Shown here piece by piece: positions 46,646 to 59,061 of a stretch of 64,000 nt of DNA. The position numbers and the translations under genes were made by a program. The notes under the pieces are model-generated. The model saw only the letters and a program-made list of their open reading frames with translations, was not told the origin of the DNA and did not search any database. Positions within the stretch are counted from its first letter, which is position 1; every line of letters starts with the position of its first letter. This stretch comes from Polytrichum commune (Eukaryota; Streptophyta; Polytrichopsida; Polytrichales; Polytrichaceae), in assembly GCA_950295325.1 (NCBI GenBank), contig OX485807.1, forward strand, positions 23,963,666-24,027,665. Reading direction: 5' to 3'.

Positions 46646-49415
46646 ATGGCGGCGATGGAATGCATTTCGCGTGGAGCACTTGTCTCTGTGGTTTCAGCTG
46701 CCGCAGCGTGTCCAATGCCAGCTGGATTCCCCTTGAAAAGCATCCGCGTTGCAAGTGGTCGGATTACAACTGCCTTACATTCGGCATCAAGCAGACAGAC
46801 GAAATCAATCGCCAATGGATCAGGTTAGTGCTCTTCACGACCACTTGCTCGACCAATTTTGCTTCTTTCGTTTGTCCTGACCCTGGGGGCAGAGGGGTCC
46901 CAATGTAAATGTGAGATGGGTTTTTTTTCTCTTAAAATGAAACCTGTAGAAGTGGAGGGCAAAACAATCTCCTATTGGTTGTCGATTCATTTATCCATGT
47001 GAACCATGGGGAGGAAGCACAACTTGCAGGGGAACTTGTACAAATGTGTGGATCGTTGTCCGTAACGAGTAGAGAAAATGACCCCCAAGTAACTGCAACA
47101 CCTAGCTCCTTGAGAAATGGGCTACAGCTATGTGCTGAATGGGGATGGATACAAAAAGCTAGTTTATTGGAATATGTAAACAGCCAACAAGGTATAACAG
47201 GTGCTTGCATCGCTAGACAGCTTTGGAACTGTGTTTAAATCAAATCAGGTGAATGTTCTTGGGCGCTGAAGGTTTCTTGTTAGTGGTGACATCGTGTTTG
47301 GAACAGAGAACATACCTTGGACAACTATCGTTATTGAATCTTACAGATGTTCTCGTTTTTATTGGTTCCCTTAAGCAAAATATCAGCTAAAATATGCAGC
47401 CTTCTGGTTGAAGTGGACAAATGTTGACATACACTGTCTACTGAATAACCTCTGTGAAGTTCTCTGGTTGTATGAACTACATACCTTTGGGTTCCACTGT
47501 TTCAAAGTTGTTGAGGAGATATTCCTCCTGTACCTGCATGACGAGATTTTGTTGAAAGTGATCCAACATCAATCTCACCCCATCTAGGCCAGAGTCGTTT
47601 AACCATCTTAGCTTCAACATTTGCAATGGAATCTCCAATCGCTCAAATCCTCTAGTTGTTGTATAGAATATATGAATTCGTTGCAGTGAGGTCCTGGAAC
47701 TAGCTGTAACAATGGAGATTGTTGAGGCTGCAATTTTGGTTTGAGGAAATGTTTGCTTTAAAATACCCTTTAGTGGCAACAAGATGCTTTCAGTTTTGTA
47801 GCTACCCAAAAATCAGAGCATCGTCTTCGTCATTGGCATTGGGACATGAGCTATTATTTAATGTATGGTCATGAGAATGCAGCTGACAATTGGTCATGGC
47901 ATGGCTTAGTGAGGGCGCAGTCATCATCACAGACTTCCAATGAAAGTGTGGCAGTAGCAGGAATCACTGATTTCAAGCATGTCCTCTTTCCCATTCTGGA
48001 CCGTAACCCATACCTGTCTGAAGCTACCCGTCAGGTTTGGCTGCTCACTTTTCCTTCTCAAACTTTGCTCTGGTCTTGATTAGTTCGAAGGGGGGTCACA
48101 CACGTTTGAAACCGTCGTTTTCGAATCAGAGTTCGGTGGGCCAAGGTAAAATAATTTTGGCTGAGATATGTGCCTAACTTGGGGAGCTTGGTTTCAAGGC
48201 CAATTTGTTTTTTTAACCTTGGCCTACCAAACTCCGTTTTGAAAACAGCGGTTTCAAATTTGTGTGACCCCCACAGGAGTCAGTTGTTTGGTGGTTCGTG
48301 CTCAGCTGGAAGATGAGGTACTGGTGAGCAAAGAACAGGTGCCTGATGGGAAGCTCCTGGCTCTCTTTTCTTCCAGGCCGCTGCCACCACTACAGCCCTG
48401 GCCACAAAATATGGGGCCGACATCACGGTTGTTGGTAAGTTCCTTTGTTTAGGTGAAGCTGGATTCCTTCATTTGCATATGTAGGCTGGCAGGTTTTTGG
48501 GTGGCTTAATTGATTTTTGAGTAACGTCCTCCTATAGCTTAATTGAATGTCATCTGTACAGTTGAGGTGGTTTTTGTTTTCTGTCCAGTGATTGATGAAG
48601 ACAAGTCAGAGAGCACAGAGGATCATGAAGTGCGCATGAAGAATATTCGGTGGCACATGTCTGAAGGTGAGATTGATCACTTGATTTGGAGCTGTCTTGT
48701 TGCCTCCACTGTTGCATTCTAATACCTTACTTGCAGGTGAGATTAGCTGTAAACTGATTGTTTTTGTGAGTGTTGAGTTTATGGGAAAACTTGTTCAATA
48801 CTTGAAATTGAAAACCAAGTTGCCTAATATTTTATATTATTTTGTAAAAGAACAATCATGCATGAAAATGGTGTAAAGTACATGCATCAAAACTACCTTC
48901 CATCTAAGTAAATATCAACTATTACATGACACTACTTGCCTTCAAATAATTTTTGAACTACCAATGCATATGTTCATCATGGCCAAGATTTCAGCACTTT
49001 CAAATAGTGCAGGAGGTGTCGAAAGTATAGAACTTGTTTCCAAAGTAAGTACCTAAACTTCTGGATACTGTAAATGAGGTGCCTAAGTCAATGACATCTC
49101 AAGAAATCAAATATTAGGCAAAAACTTTTTCAAACAGACCTGCTAGTACAGTAGTGACATTTACCCCTAATGCCGTTCAGAGATTTTGTTCTCTGAAGAT
49201 TGATATCTTTTACTTACACAGGAGGTTTTCAAGAGTTCAAATTGATGGAGAGAATTGGAGAGGGCAAAAGACCGGCAGCCGTGATTGGGGAGGTGGCAGA
49301 TGACATGGGCTTGGACTTGGTGATCCTGAGCATGGAGGCCATACACTCGAAACACATTGACAGCAACCTTCTGGCAGAGTTTGTTCCATGCCCAGTCCTC
49401 TTATTACCTCTATAA
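46646..49415 (+). CDS. Plastid-targeted universal stress protein
   Basis: Small alpha/beta protein of the UspA / adenine-nucleotide alpha-hydrolase-like superfamily, which binds ATP or AMP and takes part in stress responses. Five coding exons with GT-AG borders and matching phases: 46646-46823, 47802-48034 (or from 47817, also in frame), 48377-48434, 48589-48666 and 49222-49415, about 246 residues. Exon 1 encodes an Ala/Ser/Arg-rich, acid-poor N-terminus typical of a chloroplast transit peptide. The Usp fold starts at DFKHVLFPILDRN with the conserved first strand and Asp, followed by the ATKYGADITVVVIDED strand and ending with GEVADDMGLDLVILSMEAIHS and the C-terminal strand FVPCPVLLLPL. The usual ATP-loop G-x2-G-x9-G(S/T) is not obvious, as in plant members of this subgroup. 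A 75-codon open stretch at 46950-47191 lies inside intron 1 and cannot be joined in phase, so it is excluded. The family is firm; plastid location is inferred from the N-terminus. Confidence 0.85.
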
Positions 49416-50324
49416 TATTCTAGTGCAATGCACTAAGTGTCTTCCTAAGTTTGAGAAAACTGCACTGCCAACTCCACACATCAGCTTTTAAAGTGAATAT
49501 CATGAGTAGAGACAAAGTATTTTTATAATGGGTACGGGTGGCAGGTAAAGATTGGTGGATATTTGCATTGGTGGTTTCTTGTGTACAGCAAGATGTTACA
49601 TAATCCGATTGTACTTGGGCAAAGAAAATGACAAAACTTTGTCATTTGTGAATCTCTAAAGTGTTCAGCATGTGCCAACAGTCAATAGTTTAATTCAAGG
49701 TATTCTTATGTGAAGTTGGTTTCAGTTGGATCAATTTTTAAGTTCCAACTTTCTGACCAGGTTGCGGAGTTACAGACTTAAATCTACTGTAATATTAGCA
49801 GCAGGATTCTATGCCTGAAGAAACTTAAGACTGTAAAACTAAGGCAGAAGCTTTGCATATGTGCAGTTTTCTGAACTTTGAACATGTTAGAATGATGCAT
49901 GTGTAAGGAATGGAATGTCCATTCCACACTCAAATGTAACTTACGACTCATGTGGAAGGCAATGGTGGTTTAGATTTAGTTTAGGCATCTGTCACTATAA
50001 CCTGTCTCTGAGATGCCATATCATATCATGGATGGTGGCTTTGATGTCTAATAATTTGCACATTACTTGTTATTGAAGAATCTTACAAGTAGTTAAACTT
50101 TAATTTTTGGCGACATCTTTGCTTCGCACACCTCAGCTTACAATCAGCTCGAGTTGCTTGACTATATGCTGTAAACATCTGGATGTCTTGTTTAAGGTAT
50201 TACTATTTACCACAAATTTCTGGAGCCTTTTAGCGTAGTGCAAAGGCTGCTCCTTTTCTCAAGCCCTCACATAATTTCTTTGACCACAAAGGTAGATGTG
50301 CCTAAACTGAATACAACAATAATC
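49416..50324. other. 3' region of the stress protein gene, no further gene
   Basis: Only short frames. The stretch after 49415 is probably 3' UTR; beyond about 49.7 kb nothing is recognised. Confidence 0.4.
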
Positions 50325-50660
50325 TGGACACCTATATTTGAGTGTTATTTGGTAAAGTGTGAATCTAAGAACTGGCACCAAAAAAACATGTGTACAAGAG
50401 ATTGGACTATGTACTCCAAAATATGCTAATCATTCTATGCTCAATAGTCAACATGATTGGGGAAACGTATATGACCACTTAATGAGCACAATAATCTTAA
50501 ATCTGATAATGAATAAGATATTCATGTGAGTTCCAAAAATTATGAGACAACTGACCATAAATGTGAGTTGGATTTGCTAATCATCTTCCACTAATTGCAT
50601 GTTTTATATCCTAGTAGAAGTGGGTGCAAAGAGAAAAGTTTCCATCTAAGGCATGTCTAC
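50325..50660. repeat. Dispersed repeat, copy at 50.3 kb
   Basis: TGGACACCTATATTTGAGTG, GTGAATCTAAGAACTGGCACC, AGATTGGACTATGTACTC, TCAATAGTCAACATGATTGG and GAGTTCCAAAAATTATGAGA, ending past AAGTGGGTGCAAAGAGAAAA. Same order and direction as the 32.0 kb copy. Confidence 0.65.
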
Positions 50661-51754
50661 CTTAAGGCACTCATCTTCTCCAAGGAATAATCCCCAAGCA
50701 GGTCCAAGAATGAACATGTTGGGATGTAGGTCTTTAGGGGCGGACGCTAAGCCTTCCCTTACGAACTTTCAGGGGGAGGTGGATAGGGGTGGGGGCCCGC
50801 GATTTGTCACCTCTGGGCAACCCTCACAAAAAAAATCAATTTTCTTAGATCTCAATTGAAAAATATTGCCCGCTCCGACTGCCTTCGAAAAATATAATTG
50901 CCCTTGCATTCTTGAAGGTTGCTTGTCTATATAACCCATACTGAGTGCACTTCATCTTCAAGGGACAAAATCCAATATATATGTTCACTTCCATTTAATA
51001 AATAAGCAATTGATTGTGATTTCATTTTCAAAGTGAAACCATCAATAAAACATGTAATTAATTTGGAAGTTAAAAATATTACAATACCGTTATGAGCATT
51101 GGGGTTATGATTTTTGTGACTTACCATTGAAAGGGTCTTTTTAATTCTAAATTGGAATTTAAATTAGTGTTTTTATTTTGAGGATATTTATTTTATAATA
51201 TTTTAGTTAGTACCTTCTCCTTTCCCAAAGTATACATACACATTTAAACCAATAAATATGGGGCTAGACTTATTATTTTTTCTATCTTTGCTTGCACCAC
51301 ATTTAGCAAACTCTTTGCTATTTCCCACCTTGACCCTTACATTAACAAACTATAGACATTCTTACCTCGTTTTTGAAGTTTTTCGCTTCATGCACGAAGG
51401 GGTAGAGTTTTGTGTGGGAATGTTCATGGACGTTATTAGAAGATCCACCAAGTGAAGGAACTTCAATAGTGGTTTGTGAACCATTGATGTTTGTTGATGC
51501 AGAGGAAGAGGGGGCAAGCATGGGCTCCATCATTGGGGTGGAAGAAGAATCCCCAAGAACGCTCAAGATGGTAGAAGTGGACAAACCATCCCTTGGTGTG
51601 ATCTTCAAGACCCTTTGCTTCAAGGTTAAACGTTTCACCCCTGAAGCGGATCCATGTGCCATGGCAACCCCAAATCCTGACGGCTAGAAACCCTAGATTC
51701 TAAGCCCACAACAAAGTGCCACAAATTGGAGCAAAGATCCCACATGGAATAAAC
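50661..51754. other. No firm gene; a 106-codon minus frame
   Basis: A minus frame at 51342-51662 starts with an ATG in good context and is Ser/Thr-rich (TPMMEPMLAPSSSAS), while the plus strand is also open (51412-51687) and acidic. Neither has a recognised domain. The minus frame looks slightly more natural but may be a piece of an unknown transposon. Confidence 0.25.
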
Positions 51755-52756
51755 CAAGGTAGGTCACTTAGTGCATTTTAGAAATGACAGGCATCCTAAT
51801 ATAGGAAGAATTGATTGCATTTGACATAAAATCTATAAAAGACTTCCACATAATCTAGGGACCATAAAAGTGTGTAATCCCATTACAAGTAATTTCAATA
51901 GATTCTAAATATGAACTCTTTAGTAATTTTATTGATAATATAGGGGTTCGAGATAAAGACCTTTGGATTTATGTTGAGTACACTTAGTTTTGCATGCATG
52001 TTTTATGATATTTGGATGAAAATTACAACATCATATGCCCAAAAATGATGGAGATTCCCAATATTCATTATTGATTGTCTTCCTCGACCTGGACTCCCGC
52101 ACTCTTGTACTCCCGTTTGCCAACACCTGAGATTTTAGTTCCACTTTGTTGATACTTGTATTTTTTGTTTTTTTTTTGTTTAGGGTTTATGAAACAAGGG
52201 GGGGGGGGGGGGGGGGGGAGAAATATATAGGTTGACAACATATTGTGCTTTGGGGCTAGATTGCCATGGAAAAGGTATTGTGTTTATGAACACACATTCA
52301 CTTTTGTTGTGTTTCCATCCTAAGCCTTCTTTTGTGATGCAAGATGGTAATGTAATATCAAACCCTAAAATATCATACTTGTAAGTAGTTTTAAAAATAT
52401 GAATAATTTTTTTGGAGCATTTTCCATAAATGTTATGCTCTTGGAATGATTTGCTTCATGTCATTGTAGTTGTATGTTGTATCTTTTTGAAGTGTTGCAC
52501 TTGTATGGTTTTGCAATGGTATGTTTGAGCCATGCCTTTGTGTTGCCATGCTTTTTTGCACCACTTTCCCAATGTGTATACTTTTGAATTATAATTGTAA
52601 ACATAGTTGTATTATAACACTGGTAATACAACCATATTCTAGAGAATTAAGTAATTATAGGGAGCTTTTGAATCATGTTGTGAAAGTAAATAACCCTCAC
52701 ACAAATAGCCCTTAGCCGCACGTGGTGCACAAACCTCCCATAGAGTGACCTACCTG
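51755..52756. mobile_element. hAT-like element, third copy, no ORF
   Basis: The left end CAAGGTAGGTCACTTAGTGC and the inverted right end CAGGTAGGTCACTCTATGGG match the family at 32714-34782, as do inner segments such as AATCCCATTACAAGTAA and GCCGCACGTGGTGCAC. The captured ORF of the larger element is absent. The 8-bp flanks do not match, so the copy is older or its ends are altered. Confidence 0.65.
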
Positions 52757-52764
52757 AGCAATTA

Positions 52765-53328
52765 CTCCCTCCGTTTCATATCAAAAGTTACGTTTGGACA
52801 TAATTTGCGTTACGAAACAAAAGATACGTTTGGTGAAATTTCTTTCAAACTTCGTCAAACGAATTGGAATGTTGCTATAAACAATGTAAATGTTGTTGCT
52901 GATGAACTACCAAATCAATCAACTAACAATTTACACTTATTTAACAATTGATATTTGAACTCAACCTAAACCCAAACATCAACACGGTTTTATGTGTATC
53001 ATTCGTCAATGGTGATGAATGGGCGTGTTGCCTTCAACAAATTCACAAGCAAATGCACTTGAATGGAATCTGAGACTTTTGTCCTTAATGCATTCATTAG
53101 CAACAAATTCATTAGCAAATGAGCTTCGGTGCCATCCGCCCAAAATGACGGGCTTCCAATGAAATTGGCGTTAAAAAAAATTTGATTTTTTTTTTGGACA
53201 CCCCTAGCTCACCGGAAAGTGCTTAGTGAGAGCTATACAACGCACACAATTTCGTGCTAAAAATGCGAAAAATGACCTTAATCCCACATATTTAGTGAAA
53301 CGTAACTTTTGATATGAAACGGAGGGAG
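52765..53328. mobile_element. Stowaway-type MITE (Tc1/mariner)
   Basis: Perfect 31-bp terminal inverted repeats beginning CTCCCTCCGTTTCATATC, with TA on both sides (52763-52764 and 53329-53330). The CTCCCTCCGT start and TA target are the Stowaway hallmark in plants. 564 bp, no ORF. It inserted 8 bases beyond the end of the hAT-like copy. Perfect arms suggest recent movement. Confidence 0.85.
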
Positions 53329-54312
53329 TACATGGTTTGAAGATGCATGTAGCTTTGGTTGCAAAGTTGCACCTTGGCCCTCCATAACTCCCACGCCGCC
53401 GTGGGCTTCCAATCCCCTACACCCACCCACACCCACATTAATTTAGTGGACAAAGATCAAATCTCCTTAGTATTAATCCCAATTTCCAACAAACCCTAAT
53501 ATCTACAAACCATTGCTCATTCAATCATGCAAGGATCACATATTCATAGCCAACACGCAAGGCAATGTCTATCGGATTTGGAGGCTAGACTGCAGAGACT
53601 CGAGAGCACGGCAAAGCAATCCAAGTTCAACAATGCAAAGTTTTTGTAAGTTTTTTATATTTGACACGCAAAAACTTGCACAAAAACAAAATGCGCGTCA
53701 ATTGACACGCCAATTCAAATTTCGACATGAAGTGTGACTTGTGAAAAAAAAAACACATGTCAATTGACACTTTACAAATTGAAATGACACGTACTACTAT
53801 GCATATGACATTGAGGTGACATTTTGGAAGAAACTGTAGATGTCAATTGACATTTATTTTTATTTTTTGAAATCGTCACGTGACACTTTGGATTTGAAGT
53901 TGAATGTCAAATGAAATTTGATAAACATACACACTGCCTCTGAGGGAAGCGGAATGGGCAAAATCAAGCGGGAGAGGGAGGCAAGGGCAAAGCCGTGGGG
54001 CTGCCACATGGCGGTTAAGGCCAATTTCTAATGAACCAATTCGTCTAGTTAGAAAGGGGAAATTTTCACCCTTTTTTACATTATAGCACTAATGATGAGA
54101 TATCGCCCAAATAAAATTTGATAGTTGAAATCCCCTTTTAATTGCTATCAACAAACTACTTTGAATTGTGATCAATGGAATAAGAGTATCTATACCCGGC
54201 AGTAAAAGTGACGGTCTTAGCACCCTCTGCCTTACTAGAAGCACCCATAATGGATCCACTTTAATGGGTGTCAACTTGTTGACTTTGTTCCACCTTCTCC
54301 AATATGTTAAAA
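53329..54312. other. No gene; cluster of TGTCAATTGACA palindromes
   Basis: TGTCAATTGACA occurs at 53758-53769 and 53840-53851, a shorter GTCAATTGAC at 53697-53706, and GTCACGTGAC at 53875-53884. Many TGACAC half sites lie between. No coding capacity is supported. Confidence 0.5.
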
Positions 54313-55319
54313 CTACACTAAATATGATATTTAGTGTTTGATTGTATTTAGTGTTGTTACCACCCTATCATGTTCAACACTAAGGGCGGGTTTAGACTTG
54401 GAGTCAGGGCTCAAAAATGGGCTGGGGTGCAAGAAATCCACTCCTCTCATTGGTAGAGAGGTTGGGACTCGCTTCTTCAAGTTTACACCATGAGTTGGGG
54501 CCAATTAACAAATAAATTATTTTATTCATCATGACAATGGCCTCAAGCCTTGGAAACGAGAGCTCCCAACCTTGTGGACTCTTTCCCTCTAGTTGAGGTC
54601 ATTGTCAGAGCTTTTATTTGCTTGTAATAGTTTATTCTTTGAGCATTGAATAGGAGGGGAGAAATTCTAAATTTATTATACTTTAATCATTACCCATAGA
54701 ATAGTTCATGAGTACGTTGGAACCTCTCATAACCCTCTTATAATTATAGCCTCCAAAGGGCATGTTTAGACTTGGGGCCAGGGCCATTGGTGAACGAAGG
54801 CCAATATGTCCCATGTGGCATGCAAATGGGCCCCCAAGGCCATTAATAAGAAAGTAACCTAACTCCATTCATTGCTTTCATGCGTAAACCTATTTAGGTG
54901 GGGTTGGGGCCATTTGGAGGCTGCAATTATGAGAGGGTTATCCACCTCCATACAGGAGCCAGGTTGAGTGAGTTGGTTGAGTTGATTAAAATATAATAAA
55001 TTTAGAATTTCTCCCCTCCTATTCAATGCTCAAAGAATAAACTACTACAAGCAAATAAAAGCTTTGACAATGGCCTCAACTAGAGGGAAAGAGTCCACAA
55101 GGTTGGGAGCTCTCTTTTCCAAGGCTTGAGGCCATTGTCATGATGAATAAAACAATTTATTTGTTAATTGGTCCCAACTCATGGTGTAAACTTGAAGAGG
55201 CGAGTCTCGGCCTCTCTACCAATGAGAGGAGTGGATTTCTTGCACCCCAGCCTATTTTTGAGCCTTGACTCCAAGTTTAAACCCGCCCTAAATTTCAATT
55301 TTTTGATATTTAGTGTTAG
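54313..55319. mobile_element. MITE remnant (copy 3) split by a fold-back element
   Basis: The left end CTACACTAAATATGATATTT is the same as in the copy at 42662; the right end GATATTTAGTGTTA lies at 55305-55318. Only about 100 bases belong to this MITE; the rest is the inserted element at 54384-55288. Confidence 0.5.
54384..55288. mobile_element. Tourist-like fold-back element, 300-bp arms
   Basis: The outer 300 bases on each side are inverted copies of each other (54384-54690 against about 54983-55288) with few mismatches. The ends read GGGCGGGTTTAGACTTGG, and TAA flanks both sides (54381-54383, 55289-55291). TAA targets and GGG ends fit PIF/Harbinger (Tourist). A second inverted pair sits in the loop (AACCCTCTTATAATTATAG and its counterpart near 54930), and another GGGCATGTTTAGACTTGG start at about 54768 points to an internal duplication. 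The transcript would form a long hairpin. Confidence 0.75.
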
Positions 55320-56674
55320 ACATGAATGCGCCGCCACCTTCCCTACTGCCACCTCCTCTCCTACGAAACAATCCTCTTCAATCGCTTCTAGGTTTCTACC
55401 TCCTCCATGGGGAGTCATCAGAAAATATCAAGATGAAGCTCCGCAATTGTGAGATCAAGGAGGTATGAAGTCTGTGAGAAAAGTGGAAGCTGTCCTCACC
55501 TCCAAACCTCCTATGGTACACAACTTCGCTCCTAGCTTCAGCTTCTGGTTCTTTTTTCTTCTCTTCTCTTCTTTTCTCTCGCTGTGTGTCATTACACCAA
55601 AAGTTACAGTGCCTTTACAGATTGGGAGGTATCATCGGGGCACACACCAGCATACACACACACAGGCGAAGCTTACAACAACAATTTTGGGTGGCAATCG
55701 AAACGGCGTGATGGTGGAAAGGCCCCCGAGCCACTAGTGCCTAGGGGTATACATTACAACACACTTGTAACATTTTTGCAACATTTTTGCAACGGTTTAT
55801 TGGGTGTCGGAAATCCCAAAGTTTGTGCGAAGTACTCAAAAGCGTTGCAAAACTGTTATAAGTATGTTGCCAATATGATATTAGTTTGTTTATATACCGT
55901 TGGCAAAAGTGGCGTTTAAAATGTGTTGTGCCTATGTTCAAAAAGCGTTGCTAATGGAGAAAAGAATTTCCATATTTTACCCTCCTTTATATTGGTTTTG
56001 CAACGGATTAGCAACTTTTTTGAAATGCATTTGTAGCGCTCTACAAATGTTGAAAACATCCATCTACATCAAAGTAAGCATAAATCGTCCACATATTTTG
56101 TGCGTTATGTCTATAAATCAAACTCATACCTGTGACAGAAATTCAATACATTATATACTAATTGTGATTTATTTAGTATCAGGTTATTCACCAATTGGAC
56201 ATGTGTTATTCTCATATTTCCACAATATCACATCCATAATGACAACATTATATGTCTACAACTCACACTCTTCATTAACATTCTTGTAACAATATGCTAT
56301 CATTATGCAATCAAATTAAAAATGTATGTGCATGATTATTTCATTAGTATTTAAACTTTTATCATATGATTTTGGTGTTGTTTTGTAGGAAGTTGCCAAC
56401 AAATACAATACCATAAATAAAGTGTCTTTTTTCTAGCATATAAATCATATAATCCGCAAATGCATGGTAAAGATTGTGAAATACTTGATAGGTAAAAATG
56501 ACATTTATTTACTTCCTTTTTTGTAATACATGTAAATTGGACAACCTTGTATACAATTAAATCATGGAGTATCATACACATAGGAGATAATACAACTAAA
56601 ATTATGCAAAACTAATTACACTAGTTTACATTGGATTAAATTTGTAAAACTAGTGTAAGAAAACTGATTAGTAA
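55320..56674. other. No supported gene
   Basis: Short frames only. Repeated TTGCAACATTTTTGCAAC and AGCGTTGC words at 55755-56030 suggest another decayed repeat. Nothing firm. Confidence 0.3.
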
Positions 56675-58531
56675 CTAATTTTGAACGCGACCTCCCATAT
56701 TTGTTCCAACTTGAAGAATCAAGTAAAGCTGCCTTGCGCTACCAAGCTCGATCAACAACATTCCAAGTGAAATTTCAGCAAATTGAGTGTCTGGGGGCAG
56801 TATCTGATACGTGATGGCGCCCACAACTGTCTGCAGTTGGAAGAAATCATATTAAGTCAGCTCCCCGTGTCCAAGAAGCCAGTAATCAAAATGATTTACT
56901 TGGTTTAAATATCATGAAGATGTGCAGATATTTAAGCAAATGTCACAAATATCCGTGTGCAGAAAGGGCAACCCATTCAAAAGCACGGCTGACACACCTG
57001 TTTGTCAATGGGAGTGACTCCCGACTTTGTCATCATCAAGGTACAATATTTCCTGCACCATGGTTCACATGGCTATTCAGTCCTAGATTAGAAACAGCCA
57101 TTGCACCAAACATGTGCAACCACATACATCGAGGACAAGCATCATCAATCTAGTTACAAATTTGTACTCACCCGCTGGTAGTACAATTTCGAACAAAGTT
57201 AGACTCGAACAAAGCTCGTTGCTGGTAATTCCTGGTGATAAAGTTGTACTGTACACTGCATCACACACATAGACATGCTCACATCAAATCATTGCCAAAA
57301 ACATCAGAAGCATGAAATTACTACCCACTCTTGCATCTATCACATGAGATGGGTGCGAGATCTAGTGCATTGGTGACAGTCTAGAAGTGGTTGTTGCAAA
57401 TTATCCAGCTTTGAGTTAAAGTTGTTAGAAAATAAGCATCTACAGATTATTAACGTGGTGAATCAAGGATGAGAACCATCCTTCAAAGTTGACCTATAGA
57501 GAAAGTAACTGCATTTAGAAGAATACAGAGGCCGTACCTCATTGAGCTGTTTTTCAGCCTCATCTACATGTTTGGAATTGACAAGCTCAAATGATAGACC
57601 TGTCGGTAGACCCTTTCCTGCAGAATTACACAACAATATGAGAGTGATCAAAACGCCATCACAGCTAAGTTCTGCATCAGCCATTGCCTTAGACGATGGC
57701 TCAGTGGTTTACGGAATCTCTCTTATTGATATGACCTGGTTATCCCTGGACATAGAATAATGTAGCTTCCCATATCTTTCGATACAAAGAGGATAATTCT
57801 CACAAAAAATTGGGCGTGAAGATTTAAGTATGACTACAAAGATGGAAGAGTGCACTAACTAGCTTCTTGAGATAGGAATCCATACTACTCATCATCAACC
57901 CACATTAATTGTCTTGCAGCGATTAGGTGGTCGATGGAGAGACTGTGTCATATGACAATTGGTGCTAGTCGTGAAGAACACTCTATCAAAATGACACACC
58001 AATCGTAATGCCACACTAAACCAGATATTTAGTTGTCTGGATTTAGTGATAAATCGCCAGATTCAAAAGTTGTTAGGTCGTACAGAAACAGAGGAATACC
58101 AGGTGTAGCAGTAGAAGCAGGCTAAACAGTTTGCGGCGGACATCTCTTGTTGGCAGCAACCTCTTGCTCTGCATTACAGGGTTCGACTGCGCTGCAATAC
58201 CCACCTGCATTGGAGTAGCCTACATCAAACAATAAAGAAATTCAAGGTCAGAAAGAACCCTTAAACCCTGCAGAGCGTTCAATGCCATTTAACGGACCAA
58301 ATATAGGTCCACCACCATGGAATGTGTGTTCCCGGATGCATTGTCATCGGACCAAGCTAATCAAAGAGGTCAATCAGGTTTAGAATAAAGTCTAAATGGA
58401 TAGGAATGCCCAAATCAGGGAACATCGATGCTAACCTTTGTAGAATGTGGTGTTGGTCACTGTCCTGTTGAGCGTCGGAGCATCAACCCTCTGCCTCGGG
58501 GGCCACATGGTGCATGGATGTGGATTTGCTG
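56675..58531 (-). pseudogene. Partial GNAT-like acetyltransferase gene, exons only
   Basis: Minus-strand exons with good splice borders: 58436-58531, 58205-58219 (15-base micro-exon), 57538-57617, 57158-57255 and 56675-56830. The first three join in phase and read ...NRTVTNTTFYKGYSNAG then KGLPTGLSFELVNSKHVDEA. The last two also join in phase and read SSLTLFEIVLPAG then TVVGAITYQILPPDTQFAEI. The latter resembles the strand 3-4 region of GNAT acetyltransferases in plant nuclear proteins (GAITYQI..DTQFAEI); afterwards the frame loses the expected acetyl-CoA loop and ends at a stop. The link between 57538 and 57255 does not keep phase, so an exon is missing or the gene is broken. No upstream start is seen. 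Function is unproven. Confidence 0.4.
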
Positions 58532-59061
58532 CTACATTTGAAACATGAAAAGAATCAATACACACAGAAGTTTCGTCGCAGAAACATACTGAAGAACTCA
58601 ATTGCAATTTCCCTAACTCAGTTGTTGGACCATTAACAATTAAACCCAATGATGAACTCAAAACTCTGACCAAACCCGATACCTAAATACCTCAAACAAA
58701 TCCACCTCACGATGCCCAGCCCTTTCTCTCCCTCTCCAAACCCTTACAATTTCCCCTGCTCCAACCAACAATGCCTTGAAGAAAAGCCCACAAACATTTC
58801 ACAATGCTCAGATTCAATCACTCCGAGACTAAAGCTATACAGGCAACACCTTGAATAGAAGGAACAAGTGGCCTTCCTGCCAACTTGATAAAAGGCTACA
58901 GATTCAAAGCTTGCCTGTGTCAGGTCTTCTCAACAAATTTTCTTGTAGACACACAGTGACTGAATATCAAAGTAAACAATAGATACAATGAGCATACGTT
59001 ATACAGCTGGTGCAAGAGCAACAGAGGTTTCAAAAATCATCATGGTGAATTGAAGACCTAC
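58532..59061. other. Unassigned stretch between partial genes
   Basis: Probably intron or decayed gene sequence on the minus strand. No exon could be defined. Confidence 0.3.

Noticed and set aside
46950-47191. 75-codon open stretch between exons 1 and 2 of the stress protein gene
   Set aside because: It has plausible borders, but neither acceptor near 46950 keeps the phase of exon 1, and the frame that does fit stops after a few codons. Direct joining of exon 1 to 47802 keeps phase.
51755-52756. 8-bp target duplication for the third hAT-like copy
   Set aside because: The flanks GAATAAAC and AGCAATTA do not match; only the terminal repeats support the element.
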